DNA of 64,000 nt from Manduca sexta (lineage: Eukaryota > Arthropoda > Insecta > Lepidoptera > Sphingidae), in assembly GCF_014839805.1 (NCBI RefSeq), contig NC_051117.1, forward strand, positions 5,332,001-5,396,000. Direction: 5' to 3'. Positions within the stretch are counted from its first letter, which is position 1; each line of letters begins with the position of its first letter. Under the pieces are notes generated by a model. That model had not been told where the DNA came from. It searched no databases and saw only the letters and a program-made list of their open reading frames with translations. A program made the translations under genes and the position numbers. Shown here in pieces: positions 12,460-27,400 of this stretch.

Positions 12460-15400
12460 GTGAGTACATGTTTTTTTTGACAGATGTTCCTGATTGTTAC
12501 ATGATGTTCCGAATATCTTTAATAGGTTTATAAAAGAGAAAGAAATGAGTGTCTATGATCTCCCCTTAGAGGATAGTATAGCTTGAGAAAATTGGCAGAG
12601 ATTGAATGGAATTGCAAATTTGGCACCTAGCCGATGTTAAATCAGGTACAAAAGAATTTCCTAGATAGTTGATAGACTTTCATGGCCCTTTGCTGGTTAT
12701 GATTTGGTAATATCGGCGTGTCGACTTAATTCAAGTTGAAGAGTGTATTACCCAATGGTCTAATTTTATTAGCCTTCGTTTAACGTTAAATTAAAAGCCA
12801 TATTTTCTTTTCAAGATAATTTTTGTCCATTCGATTGCATCCAAATGTCCGTTAGTTTCAAATACCTGTGCATAATAATTATATCATGCAATAAAATTAA
12901 CAGATATAATAAGTATATGAGAAATCTATGTGGTCATATTAAAACGGGGACCGGCAATCGACATCTTAATTCTTAGCGACTAACACTGATTCGTTGTTTC
13001 GAAACCTCGGGGAATCCACGCATTGTCCTGAGAATTACCACACTGCTCGAATAACTAACCAAATGTATAAAATATTATACATCAATGCATATGTAATATC
13101 ACTACGGTATCCCATAGGGTCAAGTAGAGACCATCAATTGCCATTTCGCACGATTCAGCAACACCACTTTCGATTCTTCCACCCTCATCAATCTATCTCC
13201 GCTACGAAGATATTGGCAATAAACATTTTATTGTGATTTTTAACAGCCTATTTCCCATAAAATCCTACTGGTTCCCGTTATCCTAATACAGTCTGCCGTA
13301 ACAAAAAAAAACATCCTTGATTCGTATCTGTGATGTATTTACGAGCGACTCATTTGCCGTATTTCAATTCGGTAGTAAAAATCAATGTTCATACTACCTC
13401 CCGTACTACAATAGTACAATGTGAACTATTGTAAAAGTTGTATGAAACTTGGAGAGTCCATTCGCTCGTAATGGTTTCGATTGTTGGGGAATATGGACGT
13501 TCGATCGAGTCGATGGTTTAACTGTTGAATTTGCGTAATGAGAACCGTTGGTGATTAAGTGTTCGTGAGATTTGGGTCTTAAAAAATGTGCATGGTAATG
13601 ATGACTAGGTGTGGCGTGATTGGCATTCTAATGGCGTATGGAGCAATTATTATAACTAGTGGTCGTCTAGTCGTAATTCGACAGTCGAATTTAATATATT
13701 TGTTACACATGCAAGACAATGCAAAATACTCTTTATAGTAACCATTTTGAACTGAAAAGCAAATAAAATTGAATGAATGTCTGTAAATCTATGGTGTATA
13801 ATGGTCGGTACTTTACTTACCATCAGGTGTAGTGGGGTAAATTTCCTGTGTCCTTACAAAAAAAAAGTTGCCAAAATAGGCATAGCTCTAAGATCTCGTT
13901 TAGACGATGCTGTTTGATTAGACAAAAACGTTAATAGTATGAAAAGACAAGCGTGAACACCAAAGGAAGGAACAATTCAGTATACATTTTAAAATGAGCA
14001 TTCAATACGTGGATGCTGACCGACTATAGAATCTATTGGGAATTCGTTCTTGATAACATTGAGCACAAGTCACGTGACGTTAATTGAATAAATCGACTTT
14101 GATTTTTGTTTGGACCAATCATCGCCAACGTTACTACCTCCCTTTGAATACTCTCGTATTTACGGTGTTTTAACGATCCGACACTGTTCAAAATATAAGA
14201 AGCCGGCGAAAAGCGCTCTTAGTTGGCACAAATATTTGTACAAACATTTTGTTCAAGATAAGCCTGACCTTTAGCGCCATGATTGCTTACCAAACACTCG
14301 TCCTTTCCAAGTGCTCAAAAAATAAAGAGTGAACGAAAGTGTTCAAAATATACATTAGTGAACGAACGATAAATGCTCCACCCGTGAGTGTTTTGAAAAA
14401 CTGTGTCATTCGCGTTGGTTGAAGGAGAATTTCTTTAGCTAAAATAACTGTGTTGTTTTTGTCCTCCTTTGAACTTTTGTTGGTTAAATTAATGTTTTTA
14501 TACATTTATTTTTTAATTAAACACCTTAAGAAGGCGCAGTTTTCACGTTGATAGAGCTGAATTTTGAGGTTAAGTATCGAGCCCTGAGAGTCAATGGCGT
14601 AAGGTCCATAAAACCCGATTCCTGCCGGCTTCCCTTTATGCTGTTTTTTTGTGGAATCTACTTATCATCAAACGACTTGTAGACGCATTTATACATATTA
14701 GTACCTATATGTTGTGTCAGATTCCCTTCCGGAAAATTTTATATTATTTTATAGTTATAGGTGTTTTGAATATGTTTATGTTGTCTCATATCTTGCGTAG
14801 TAGTTTACCTGATCGTAATCGATGCGCTGGTCTATTCGCACCCACAAGGGACGCGTACCGCTACGTGCCTTCTACACAGGCCGACGATTGGGTAAAATGT
14901 TACAAAACAATACTGATGTCTTGCTTGCCACAGGTTATTAAGAAAGAACCAGAACTACACAAAATGTTGAGGAAGGAACGGTAAGTGCCAAAGAGCTAGA
15001 ATATTTAAAAAAAGTGTTCCAATTCAGTAGATTTTGCATAAATCGCGCTTGGTACAAATTCACTAATTCGCGCAGAAAGGTGTCATTTTTGAAGCGCTGA
15101 AGCTTAATTAAATTTAGTTTTGTCAGCTAAGCATAAACTTGTGTATTCTATCTTCAATTCGATGAAATTAAAATCAAAATTTAGCGGTTCAAATTAAAAT
15201 AGATGTCACGTTTCCACTGCTAGTGGCCCAGTTCAGTCGATTCAGCATTTCAATGGATGCCAAACATATTCAGAGTTTCGCAAGTTGTTATGCAGTGCGG
15301 TCGAATGTCTAAGCCGGTCGATCGTCAACAATGAATCAAAACTAAGTCGGTTTGTTGTGTGTTCTAATTAAGAAAATGTTGCGATGCTGCTACTTGTTTT

Positions 15401-18400
15401 TTACTATAGTTTTATGGTTATCTATAATATATTATTGTGATAATTGATGTTTCTTGTAGAAACGTAGATGGAGAAATAAATTTAGGGTTAGATATTTGTT
15501 GATATATGAATAATTATAAGTAATATTGACACGTAAAGACTTTTTCTAATGCATACCAGTCGTAAAATATCTATTCAAATTCTCTTAATTTAAGTGAAAT
15601 AAAATAAACCTGATCGTATTTCCTTAAGACATTTCACAAATTGATCAAATCTTTCCTCATATTTATAATCTCAACGACCATTTCTAAGAAACCTACAACC
15701 AGTCCAGTCTCGTTTAAAATATTTCTATTTCAAAATGATTCATCAGCCGACCACAATCCGAAATGTACATTTACTTCGTTCACCAGTGGCTCATGGGCTG
15801 TCGTATCGCAGGACGAGCCACAATAGACCATTGTGCTTCGTGTACAAATGTATATAAAAACAATAACTGACCGCAGATTGTTGTTCCATTTACACGGGCC
15901 CATCTCGCGCGAGCCTCGTGGGGTGTCATGACCCTAAACTGTGGCAAATGTATTTTTTTCATTCGGCCAGTGAACCTTTTTTAAAATTTGTTTAATGCCC
16001 GATGGTGACCACGATTATAAATTAGTGATCTTGCAGATCTTAGAATCACAAAGAAGTGTGTAAGTGTGTGTTTCTTAAGGGCTGTATTTAATAAATCAAT
16101 TATACTTCTGTGTAGGCTCTTAAGTATACATTTGAGGTGTTGAACTATTTAATGAACAACACTTGAGCTATTGTTTAAGCGCCTCTTCAGCTGAGTCGTG
16201 AAATCATCATGAAAAAACTTAGCTGTCAAAATCCGTTAGTTGTTATTTTGGTTATTATTTGTTTAACTCGCTATTTTATATAAATATTAATTATATATAT
16301 TAGTGAGGACATTTAAATGCTGACTAACTTCACAGCGTCTCGGTTTATATCGCACTTCACAGCGATATTGAGTAGCATTTATTTATATGGCCCTTAAGAC
16401 TTAGATCCCGACCTAGATTTATTCCTCAATATAAATTACTAAGCATTTAGTAATTATCTTCGTGTACAATTGCCAATCAAGTTAACCGAAGTAAATTCTA
16501 TAGAAATATAAAAAGTAACACCACCCAAACATCCTTGCCCAAGATCTTATGCCATACTGAAGGTTTTAAAGTTTGATGTAGACTGTCCCGTCTAAAGTGT
16601 ACACAACTGCAACTTTTGAGAGTCAGTGGCACGTAGTAAAGACGCGACGAGCGCCCGCTACCCGCAACGAATTTAGAAACTTATTTCTTTGCCTCCGGGG
16701 TTGCAATCTAAAAACACATGTATCGCTACACAATATAAAATGAGTTTTCATTGTGTTCAAGTTAATCAGTCTGCCAAATATTTGTAATATGAAACTTCGA
16801 AGCGGGCTATAAAGATCTTGAGGTTAATAAAGAACAATATCAGAATACTTTGTGTAGTAAGCCGTTTATGTAGTTTTGATTTTTATAATAGACTGTGCTA
16901 CTGGTCCGTTGAATATTTGCAAGTTTAGTATTTAGACGTATTCAATTTAATATGACTATGTAGAACAACGTCTTTAATGACACGAAAATTCTTCTAAATG
17001 ATGTGAAATTATAAGAGCTAAGATATTATGGAACATTAATAGACAATAGAGTTCTATTTATGTTCATAAACCATTACTCCCGAGCGTAGGAAAATTATGG
17101 TTATTGTCATTATCTAACGTTGCTAATTCGTCCATAAAACCCTCATGAATGAAACATTTGACAGGATAAAACATCAGAGTCTTCCGGGCTAGCTGATTTG
17201 TATTCCGTAAGGCAGGCGGCCATAATGCCGAGGAGCAACCAAGAACGCTAAATCTCGTTGGACATTATTTGGATAGAAATGTACTTACCAAATGCATGGT
17301 CCTGTCGTGCCGGGATAAAAAGAACTTAACTGAACTGGTATGAAGATTAAAAATACAACGTCGTGTTTATCCCCAACGTATTCCAATTTTAGTATCGATT
17401 GTAGAATTTAAAATGGCCCCCGCACGTGTATTTCCATCGTTCACGTAACGTTAAGTTCGCAACAGATTCGCGGAAACGATGAAGCTATACAAATGAAGAA
17501 ATTGAGTTTAAAAATAAATATGTGTATGTTGGAAACGTGGCCCCCGTGTGGTCGGGAAAGTTTACGTTCTTACTTTTGGTTCAGTCTAGTCTTCGTTGGT
17601 TTAGTGAAAGTTCAGCTAGGCTGTTAACAATGAGATTACGGGTTTGATTTCCAGGAGACTTGCAAATGATAATTGCAGCTTTTGTGGTAGTATTTGTCAC
17701 TTATTACACTGTATGACGGGTATTATTTCGGCGGAATGTGCTTGCTACTCTACCTAGCCTCGCGAATAAAGCCGTGAGCTTGTGTTACATATTTTGAGCC
17801 CTATCGTGTCTCATTACGGGGCTGCCTTTGAGCGCGAATTGCTTTTGTGCTTCAAGCGCTGAGAAACTCTCTTATTCACCGTGAGACAAGCTGCTAGCGC
17901 GTGTAATTGAAAGAAGTCAATGTAGATGTTGCTATACAAATGACAAGGCGTTATTTTTATGAAAAGACCATCAGAGAATTCAGTATAATTGTAAATTAGA
18001 CAAAGATTAGAATTGAAATTTTTCATAGCCTTAAAACAGGCTTCATATTTTCTCGATATATAATTAATTGAAGTATATTTAAGATATATTTTATGTCGTC
18101 CACCTTTCATCTAGCAAAAGTTCGCTTTGAGACATAATTAATGAAATCCTTGACGTTTTATCTACGTAGTGCAACGTTCGTTTCGAGACGATTTACGAAC
18201 TTTCTAGATTTCATTAGTCATTTTGCAAAATGCAGCACGCTACGGCTGTCTAAGGACAGACGTATTTTAAGTCATAACGGTATTTATATCTTTTGTAATA
18301 AGAATAGTTGAAATTTTACTTCACCGTGTAAATAAGCGGTGGTATTATGTCTAATGTAATGCCATCTTAATTGTTCGTTAGTTTTTAATGAAGTTCTTGT

Positions 18401-21400
18401 AATTTCTGGGAATCTAAAATTAAGCTTATATGCTCGATACTTTTTAATCTAGTTCTCATAATTTTTGGGAATTTAAAACGAAAATGAGTAACAACGGTTA
18501 CATCATCAGTCGCAACTTGCAACTGCTATGGCGGCCGACGATACAGCACACAACTAAACTGTTTGAAATTAAAATGCAGTTTCACAAAAATTACATTGCT
18601 CAAGTGATGACTAAAGTTGCAACATTACGAAACTTAACTTCAATCAAGTTAGACTTTGATTGATTCAGAAATAGATAAGTAACTGTTGGCAGTTTTTATG
18701 CCCAGTTTAAGCATGTACGCTATGTCCTATGACACAGATTAGACGCGAAAATGGCTATGTATTGCTAAATGAGCTGCTATAGATTACGCGGTTTGCATCT
18801 TTAGTACTGTCTATTTTTTTTAATAATATTTGTGACAAAATAAGTACTAGTATGTGTCTTTTTATGCTTATAGACTGTCAGTTTTTGCAATGAATTCCCA
18901 TGTAAAACGTCTTTATGTATGTTCCATCTTGATTGGCCCATTTAGTAGACTCAATAAAATTTAAGCAATACCAAAACGAAGACTGTTAACGAAAGGGGAC
19001 TCATCGATCGTAATTGCCACGGTTTCCGAAGTAATCGGATATACTAGCTGATCCCGAAGGCGAGTCACGGGAATGAATCACCATAACCAGTTTTACACCA
19101 TATGGCACGGTGTACGCTATTCAGGAATTATCTCTCAAGTGTTTGAAAGTTCCAGCTCTGTAGTATACCTTTCCACTGCTGTATACGGGCCTCTTCTGGT
19201 AGTGTGGCTTAGTTAATACGTTATTGCAGGTTAGCAGACTTCACATACCCATGAAACTCTTATGTAGATTCTTCAGCTATGTTGTCCTCCTTATGATATG
19301 TTCCTTTATTGTTAACGTTGCTTACATCAACAGTGAAATAATCAGAAATGTAATATATTTGAATCTGTCCCTGAGACATTTGTCTATCTTTCTTGTCAAC
19401 CTTATTTATACGAGCGACCATTGTCTTGTACAGAGCGTTTACCTTCTCTAACAGCCGTTTTTAATAACGATTCCAATCTCAATCTTTAACCCTATTCCGA
19501 GAGAGAACCAATCAAAAAAACTCATTTGTAAGCATGTCAAAAAAACTTTGTTTTTGATTGGTCCATTTTCACGATAGATCGAAAATTTGGGATCGTGTAT
19601 TGACAATAGCGGTTAGTTGATACTAAATTCCTCCACATTAAATTTTACCATCTCTACATAAGCCTTCTAGTCCCAACTTGACTATACCTTTGCTACCTAC
19701 AGTACTTATGTCATAGTTTTACCGCTCTGACCTTGCAGCGGATTTGTTTAAGTCTCAATATGGATTGTATGTTTTATTCCGTTCTCTGTTTAGTAAACAA
19801 GATGCCTTCTGTTATTGATTGCACGCAAAGAATATTCTTTGTTCTCTTATGTTTATCATTTGCATGCAAATGTTCTTTTGACTTTGAAAGGAGAACGTTT
19901 AAATTTCGTGTTTATTTTTCTGATATTAATTAGGAGGTTTTGTTTCTGTCGTTTATAAGCTTTATATTAGGTTCATCGGAGAAGTGTGAGAAACAGGGCG
20001 AAAATAGACTTTTTAACAATAATTTATACTATATCCTACATTCGTGAGGTTAAATCCGACAATTATATATAAAGTTTTTCCGTTTGTACATGGAATATGA
20101 TTTTCTCGTCTTTTCCTTTATTGTTCTAAAATGATTCTGCGTAAGATTAAGTGCTAGTCATTCAATTTAATGTTAATTAATAATAGTTTATGCAAGAGAC
20201 AGGATTCAAAACAACCTAAAAGTTATTTAGGATACATACTCAATATTAAAACGATGGTAAACGAATTAAGAAGACCAACCTATAAGAGGTCAATTTAAAT
20301 TCTAATATAAAACCCAATAGCAACACGAATGGCTGTGGAAAATGTGTAATACAGTTTCGCATTTCCGCTAAATATTTTAAACCGCACCAGGTTCCATAAC
20401 TCGCTGGCAGTTGGTACGTATTCGCTACTTCACTCACAGCCTACTTAGATGTTAGTTTCTAAACTTGTCACCTAGAATTTCTTAGGACCCAGTGGGAGTT
20501 GGTGTTATAACGTTCGTGTTAATGGTGTTTGTAGTTTGTTCGCGGGCAATATTGTGACAGTATTGAATTTCAAGTTACGGTACTGTTTTTCCTGATGGTG
20601 ATGGTGGTAATAAGATTTATATAGATTTTATATATTCCATTAAGTTAGCAAAATTTTAAATAAATGACACATCGGCAAAAGAGATTTACAACACATAAAA
20701 ATCTGGTTTTTACACACAGACAGTTAAATATGATATTTTAGGATGCGATTTACTAATAAAAGCATTGGACATTGCGTAGTGCGTACTACCATCATAGGTG
20801 ATTTTACTTTTTTGATTTGCCTATGAGCGAAATCATCTATTCTTTTTTTAATTTATAGTCACGTATAATATTAAAAGTAAAAAAGAGCCTATTTTTGTGT
20901 AAAAACTCGTGTGCTGTCTAGTCCATCTCAGAATAAAACTAATCGATACTCGTTCACTATTTCTTACGCACGCAAAGAGGTTAACTGGAAATAGCACGTA
21001 ATTAGTACCATCGCACTCACACGACCGTACGCGCTCCGCTATTGGTCAAATTATGTGCATGTTTATTGTGTAAACATCGATATTGACTTATTACATGTCC
21101 CGATATCGATTGGTTTTGATAAGGTTATCTTTGTACATTGTCACATCCTATGCATGCGACGGAATTTATTACGACCGGTGTACGTTTGGCATTTCATATA
21201 TTTCTTGGAAATTAGCAATGCATTTGCGTATCATTTGAATTGTTATTGATTTTCTTCTAAACTACTTGGGTGATCGTATTTTATATTTCGGTAACAATTC
21301 TTGAAAAGATAACATAGTTTTTTCATTGTAGTGTCACTCTTCCCGATAAACTCTGCTCTTGATCAAATTCAGAAGCAGTTTGCCGCCCACCATATTACTT

Positions 21401-24400
21401 AGTCTTATTCCATTTATGCAACAACTAGGAAAATATAAAAACCTTTTTTATCCTTCCTAGAAAACCGTCACAGCGCAATTTGAACTGAGTATAAACACTA
21501 CTAGAGCACAATCCTCTTTTACAATATTTTTTCAAAAGGAAGAAATCACAAGAGAACGTATAATAACACGGCAAAATAAATAAGCTAAGAATAAATTCTG
21601 TGTCTCCATTTGTCCCTTTTCGCGGACGCGTCTTATATTAATAGCTATTTTCTTTTATTCCTGCTTCATTTGATTTCTCGACACAAGGAGCGTTATCAAG
21701 GACTCTTATTATTGTTTATTTTGTGTTATGTTTCTTTGAAGAATTAAACAATAGTTCAGAATTCGAGATTTGTAATGTTTCACCTTAAACGTGGAATTGT
21801 GGACGGAATATCTCGGCTTGTCTAGGGTAATTGGCAAACCGACGAACGGGCTTAGCTACGGCGCGCGTCCTCTAGGTTAGAGGTTTACCTCCGTCGTCGA
21901 TGATATTTCATCAACTTGACCTGTTTGCTGAATTCAAGCGTTGGATGTACATACCTATTTGATATAATTGTCATTGTAGTGATGCAATTATGAAGTTTGT
22001 AATTTCCTTTACTGTGGAGTTTGGTCATACCAGTCTTAATGATTCAGGCTGTTTGACGCTGAAGTCGCGTCGCTGAAGTGACGCTTTGGAATTGAAATCG
22101 TTTAAGAAATTATGTATAATAAAAATTGTACCCTTCCTTTCCAGTGATTGGACCAACAGTAGAAACATGTCGATACAGATAAATGAAGAAGAATCAATAC
22201 TGGGATTTGTTTGATAGTAATTATGCATTATTACAATTAATTATGCAATAACCTATTCAAGTGATGAGAGTTTCTTTCTAATCATTTTTAAATCGAAACA
22301 TAAACATTTATCATCCACAAACATTGAGCATTGATCGCGTCCATTGCTTCTTAGAGTCTAGACACACGTGTTCGAGATAACTCGACTGAAGCCAGATGAG
22401 CTGTGCTATCTAGCAGCTCGGATAAGTTGCTCTTTGTTGTGTTAAAAATAAATCGAGCGCTTTATGCTCTAGAAATTGTTTGATCACTTCTAAAAAGATA
22501 AGACCGCTGAGAATACTGTGCAATGCAAGTTTCGGTAAACTGCTGTACTAGCCTTTGTGTTTTCGTGAATGTTGTCGAAGTCAGTGCAGTTTTTTTAAAA
22601 ACATATTTTACAAGTTTATTAAGCGCAATTTTTTCCGCAGCTATGTTAATTTTTAACGGTAAATTGGAATTGTGGCAATGTAATTTAAAAATGTTAGTTC
22701 TTAAAATGATTTGAAGTGGTACAATAATTTCAGGAAGTAACGCTAATATAAATTTTTGTGGAATGATTCATAAGAAAGAGGAAAAAAGTGACGTAGTTTA
22801 AGCGTAGTATGCGTTGCCTTTATATTTACCTGCAGATGATTAATGTGGTTGTAACAAACACCTATATTGTGGACCGTAACGATTTTATTGTCTGTATGGA
22901 TAAATAATAAATACTTCTATCTTTAGTCCTTTTAATATTATTTCAGCATTCTAAATGTGTAATATTACGAATTGTCTTTGAATACGTCTGCACCTTATAC
23001 TATTGTTACATTTGCACCGAACGCGCCGACATTTCGCTGGGGTTGCTTTTGTCTACGAAGGGTTGGGGACCGGAACAATTGCCATAATACATTGAGATTT
23101 GAGACTAAACCAATTCCGGTTAATTCAATAGTCATTTTTCGATTAAAGGCTGTGATAATAAACCTTAAATCAGAACACATAAATCCCATTAATCCAATCA
23201 GAAAACATTGAAACAACTCGTTAACAATTTATAAAGAACTGAATACGATAGTAGCCAGTACGGGCTGAAAGACAAAGACATGCTTGAGGAACTTTTACTG
23301 GCTCGCGAACATTTCCAGACTTCTTACCGTTCCCGTTTTAGACGTTTCCACTTCAAAATTGTTCTCTCATAAAAAGGTTTCTCTTATTTCGTTCTACTTG
23401 AATATCGGTACGTTCCAATTGCAAGTGTTTGATTATTCATCGTGTTTTAACTTGAGAGCAGTGCGTTCATTGCCTATTTATCGCGACGAGATGTTCTCCT
23501 GTTACCGTTGCTTCGGTTTTATTAAAAACAAAGTTAACAAAGGCTTTAGGTTCTTTTGATTATAGAGAGTGTTTTTTTTCGTCGTTTTTGTTGCTCGAAG
23601 ATTGCTGTTGTAGGGTGGCCTATATTTAGAATCATCCTCACCCCTACCAATAGTGTTTATTCTGAGGAAGTTGTAACCGTCTTTGGAAGCATTTTGATTA
23701 ATTACTCTGTTTGGTTCGGATTCAGGATTTGATAGGTGCATTCGTCAAAAATCGATGACAAACGTGTCGCTCATTTAGTTGGAAGACAATAATTGGTGAT
23801 ACCATCTTTCGTACAGAGTCAAACTTAGTAGTAATATTTACAGTAGTTGGCATTTCAAAACGGTGCCTACAGTATATATTTTATTCAAAGGACTATTGTT
23901 TCAGCTGTCATTGTTTGAGTAGTATTGTACCAAAAATGCTTTGACTATAATGATTGATTACTTTAAGAACTATGTTATCGTTATAAATCTAAAGTAAAAT
24001 TTTAGTTTGTCTTTTAATTTTATCCATATCGTACTTGTAGCGTGAATTTAACAACTGTGAAAAACAAATTAATTATTCGTGGAATTATCAACAGCAATAA
24101 ATATATCACAACGGGCAATTTCTTTAGAATTCTCTTTGATCGACTTACCTGTGACGCCTGAATGGATACTGACGATTGTTGACACAGGATCAAAGGCTGT
24201 TATTAAATTGATCCACTCTATATAGGTGCTTATGTAGTTGTTATAAAGACGTTTTTTGTAATGAGAAATCGAAGTTGACGTTTATCGAACTTTGTTGTGT
24301 TCAGGAGCCGAAATTAGATTGCACAGTTTGAATGAGGCTGTATCGAAAGTTTTCCTCGCCGCGTGATCTGAGCGAGGAGGCGCGGATCTTGAATCGATTT

Positions 24401-27400
24401 TTATAATTCTAACAATCTACATAATAAAGATGGGGAAGTGAGAAAGTTGCAGCAGTTTCCAGATGAAATTTCCTCTGCTCAGTTAGAAATTGCGAGTCTA
24501 TTCTATATTTGTACATTGAATATATTTGTGCTCATCAAGCAAATATTAAAGGTTACCATTATCTACTAGTTTCATATAAAATAGATGTTTACGACCATAA
24601 TGTTATAATCGATAATATCTTTCATCGATACGTGTTATTCAAATTACTATGGAAGTACACTTCCACAAATGATGGTCATTCTATGTATTTTTAACGACCT
24701 GTCAGTTAACATTATAACGTTTGAATTCGCCTTTGATATGGAACCATCGGCGATCTAATTTCATTGCCTCTTGACCGGCTTTTTCGTTTGCATTCGCACA
24801 GGTCTGCATAAAAATGTGCGTTCATTGGTTATTCGTCGAAACTCTTTGTCCATTTTCGTAGTGAATACAATAGTTAGGAAATATCAAACCGTCGGATCAG
24901 GAAGTTGCTTTTGTGCGCATTTTATTTTTAGCCCGCTCAGGTTCATGTTACTGTTTGCAAACCGCAACTGGATCTACGTCTGTCCGTGTGTCACTGTACG
25001 TGATGTTAGTATTTGTGTTCTAGGATTTTATGTTTGGAATTTTGAGGTTTATAAAAATATTCTATATTTGTTATTGGAACAGCACAACTGTGAAAATAAT
25101 CATTTAAATTATAGTAAATGTGGCAAGGTTTCTTTGCTAATAAGACTAGATAATAGAAACGAACCATTTATAATTTCGAATTTATCTGTATTTTGTGCAT
25201 TTTCTAAATAATCTCCACCTTACTTAAAGGTGCTCTTAAACAAACATTTACTCTCGTTAGAATCCTTATATAATCCCGATATCTGTTGTGACGTCACGGT
25301 GCGTTAAAGCGAGCAATGCCAGCGCAAATCGGTTTAACTAAGTAATAATTGATTTTACTTAACTATGTTATATCTGAACATCGGTTCGCTGGGTTGCACT
25401 CAAGTTAAATTAGAAGATTACAATCTACGTTGGTTGGCTTTTGATTTTCGGAGTCCCTAGTGATTTTGGCAAATGTGTTTCTATTGATTGTTATGTCTGG
25501 CTTTTATTGTAATGGTATGCGGGTTTCCTCAGTACATTCGTTGGTATCAAACATGTATATGGGTATATAATTGGGTAATTTATCGGAATATTGGGTTAAT
25601 TTTTCATTTTAAGGAAATGATTGCTATATGTGACGATCAATACTTGGTGCAGGCAACAATTAGGATTTTATAAATGGCAAAATTTATAAGTAGAAATTTT
25701 CTATATGTTAACACACAACACTGATAAATTAAGATAAAGAAATATCATTTTGTTTTTAATATTTCGCATCTAAACAAGTGTCCTAACACAGGTAGATCCG
25801 CATAGCACCACTACTAATGTCTAATTTGGCCGGACACAAAAACCACAACATATTATAATGTATATTGCATATATGTAGAGGAGTGAAATGATCTGTTTAC
25901 ATATTTTTTTTTATCGTCTCTATCGCGATATCGATTTTGTTATCCGCCGTATCAGTTTACTGTAATACGCAGTGGTATCACAAGGATGTACGACGTACGA
26001 CCTTTGTCAGGCTAAAAATAAAAAGCAATTAAAAAGTTGTTCGTCGATGCGTCCTGATGACGTCACGGGGCGAGGAATGTGTCCGCGGCAGCTTGCAATG
26101 CAGCAGGACGACATTGCTCGTGACGTCACTGTCTCCGTACTGTCATATTTGTGTTTTTTTTTTCGTGGTGATTATGGACCGAAAGAAGACATTAGCTTTA
26201 TCTCGAGTGGAATGTTAAAGAAGACACGGTCGAATGACATTCAATTTCTTGATTATGTTTTTATTGTGTTATGGACAAAGGAAATGATAATTAATATAAT
26301 TAGTTTCTTTATTTTTTATTTTTTACCTGTTTAACATTTAGAATTCTAAATACAAAATTAAAACCCAGAAGCATCCACTCGTAATGTGCTGTATTTTTCT
26401 TCGCAAATCATAGCGTGCAACCTTTACAACCGAAGGTAAATACGCCATCTGACGGTAATTAAACACGGTGTGTATAGCGGTATGTTACGTCCATTAAACA
26501 CTAAGGCCTGAATTATATTCGCACACTATCGACAATTAGCCGAGGGCGTGCGGCGCTGTAACGGTACCGCGACAGTGCCGCGATTACCGACAAATTGTAT
26601 TAATACTTGTTAATGTGTGTTGGGTGTTGGGAAATTGAATGCAGCTTTGTTCTACGGCAGTAAGTTTCCTAACCAAGGACTGACCGATAGTGCGACCAAA
26701 CCATAACTTCGGATACTTAGAAATATAATTTGTCTTTTATAAAATGTATGTACTATACATATTAAGCTTTTAATTTTCAGTGGAAAAGGTATGCTCTCTT
26801 ATATTTTTGACAGTCGCCACGGCATAGTGCACCGTGTAGCTTTGTATTTTACGTTATAAATTTATTTTTGCTTTGTCTGTACCCCCTAGGACTCTAGGTT
26901 TGAGAACACTGCGCTGATCCATTAGTTAGTTAGTAGGTAGTACCGAAAAATTCACCGTATATTTAAATAATATGAAGCGATAACTTTGACAATCTGAGAT
27001 TTCTATCGTCTTTCAATAGGAATATGTGCGTATCTCATTCAATCGCAGAAATTGTATAGATTTTTTTTTCCTCGGGCACGGTGAAGTCATGCCGCTGCAT
27101 CTGGCAAGTGACATAGCTTGTAGTTATATTCTATCCAACTGATATAGTATCGATTGACGAGAGACGATGATCTCCCTCCAGTCGACAAAATTTTGCCTGT
27201 TCGTACCTTTATATTTGGGCGCGCCTTATCGATTTTTTGTCCGTATTATATTCACACACTAACGACAATTGGTTTTGAGAGTGCAGTTAGCAGGACCAGC
27301 GGCTACCGCACCGCGACAACCACGATTACACGCCAAATGATATTATTACTTGCAGTTGTTCGTTGGGTTGTTTCGTGTTGTAAACTTGCATTAAAGCTAC

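Larger units (their letters stand above)
7598..12539 (+). repeat. Direct repeat A, copy 2 (start of contig 2)
   Basis: Begins at the first base after the gap and matches 2836-7097 along its length apart from a 665-bp Helitron (9311-9975) and small differences. Most likely the alternative allele. Confidence 0.97.

Noticed and set aside
24771..25211. 146-codon open frame in intron 1
   Set aside because: AT-rich, Phe/Ile/Asn-heavy composition, no recognisable domain, no splice-compatible neighbours.
25972..26334. 120-codon open frame covering the CRE pair
   Set aside because: Only the middle third has coding-like composition and it matches nothing known; the rest is T-rich intron.
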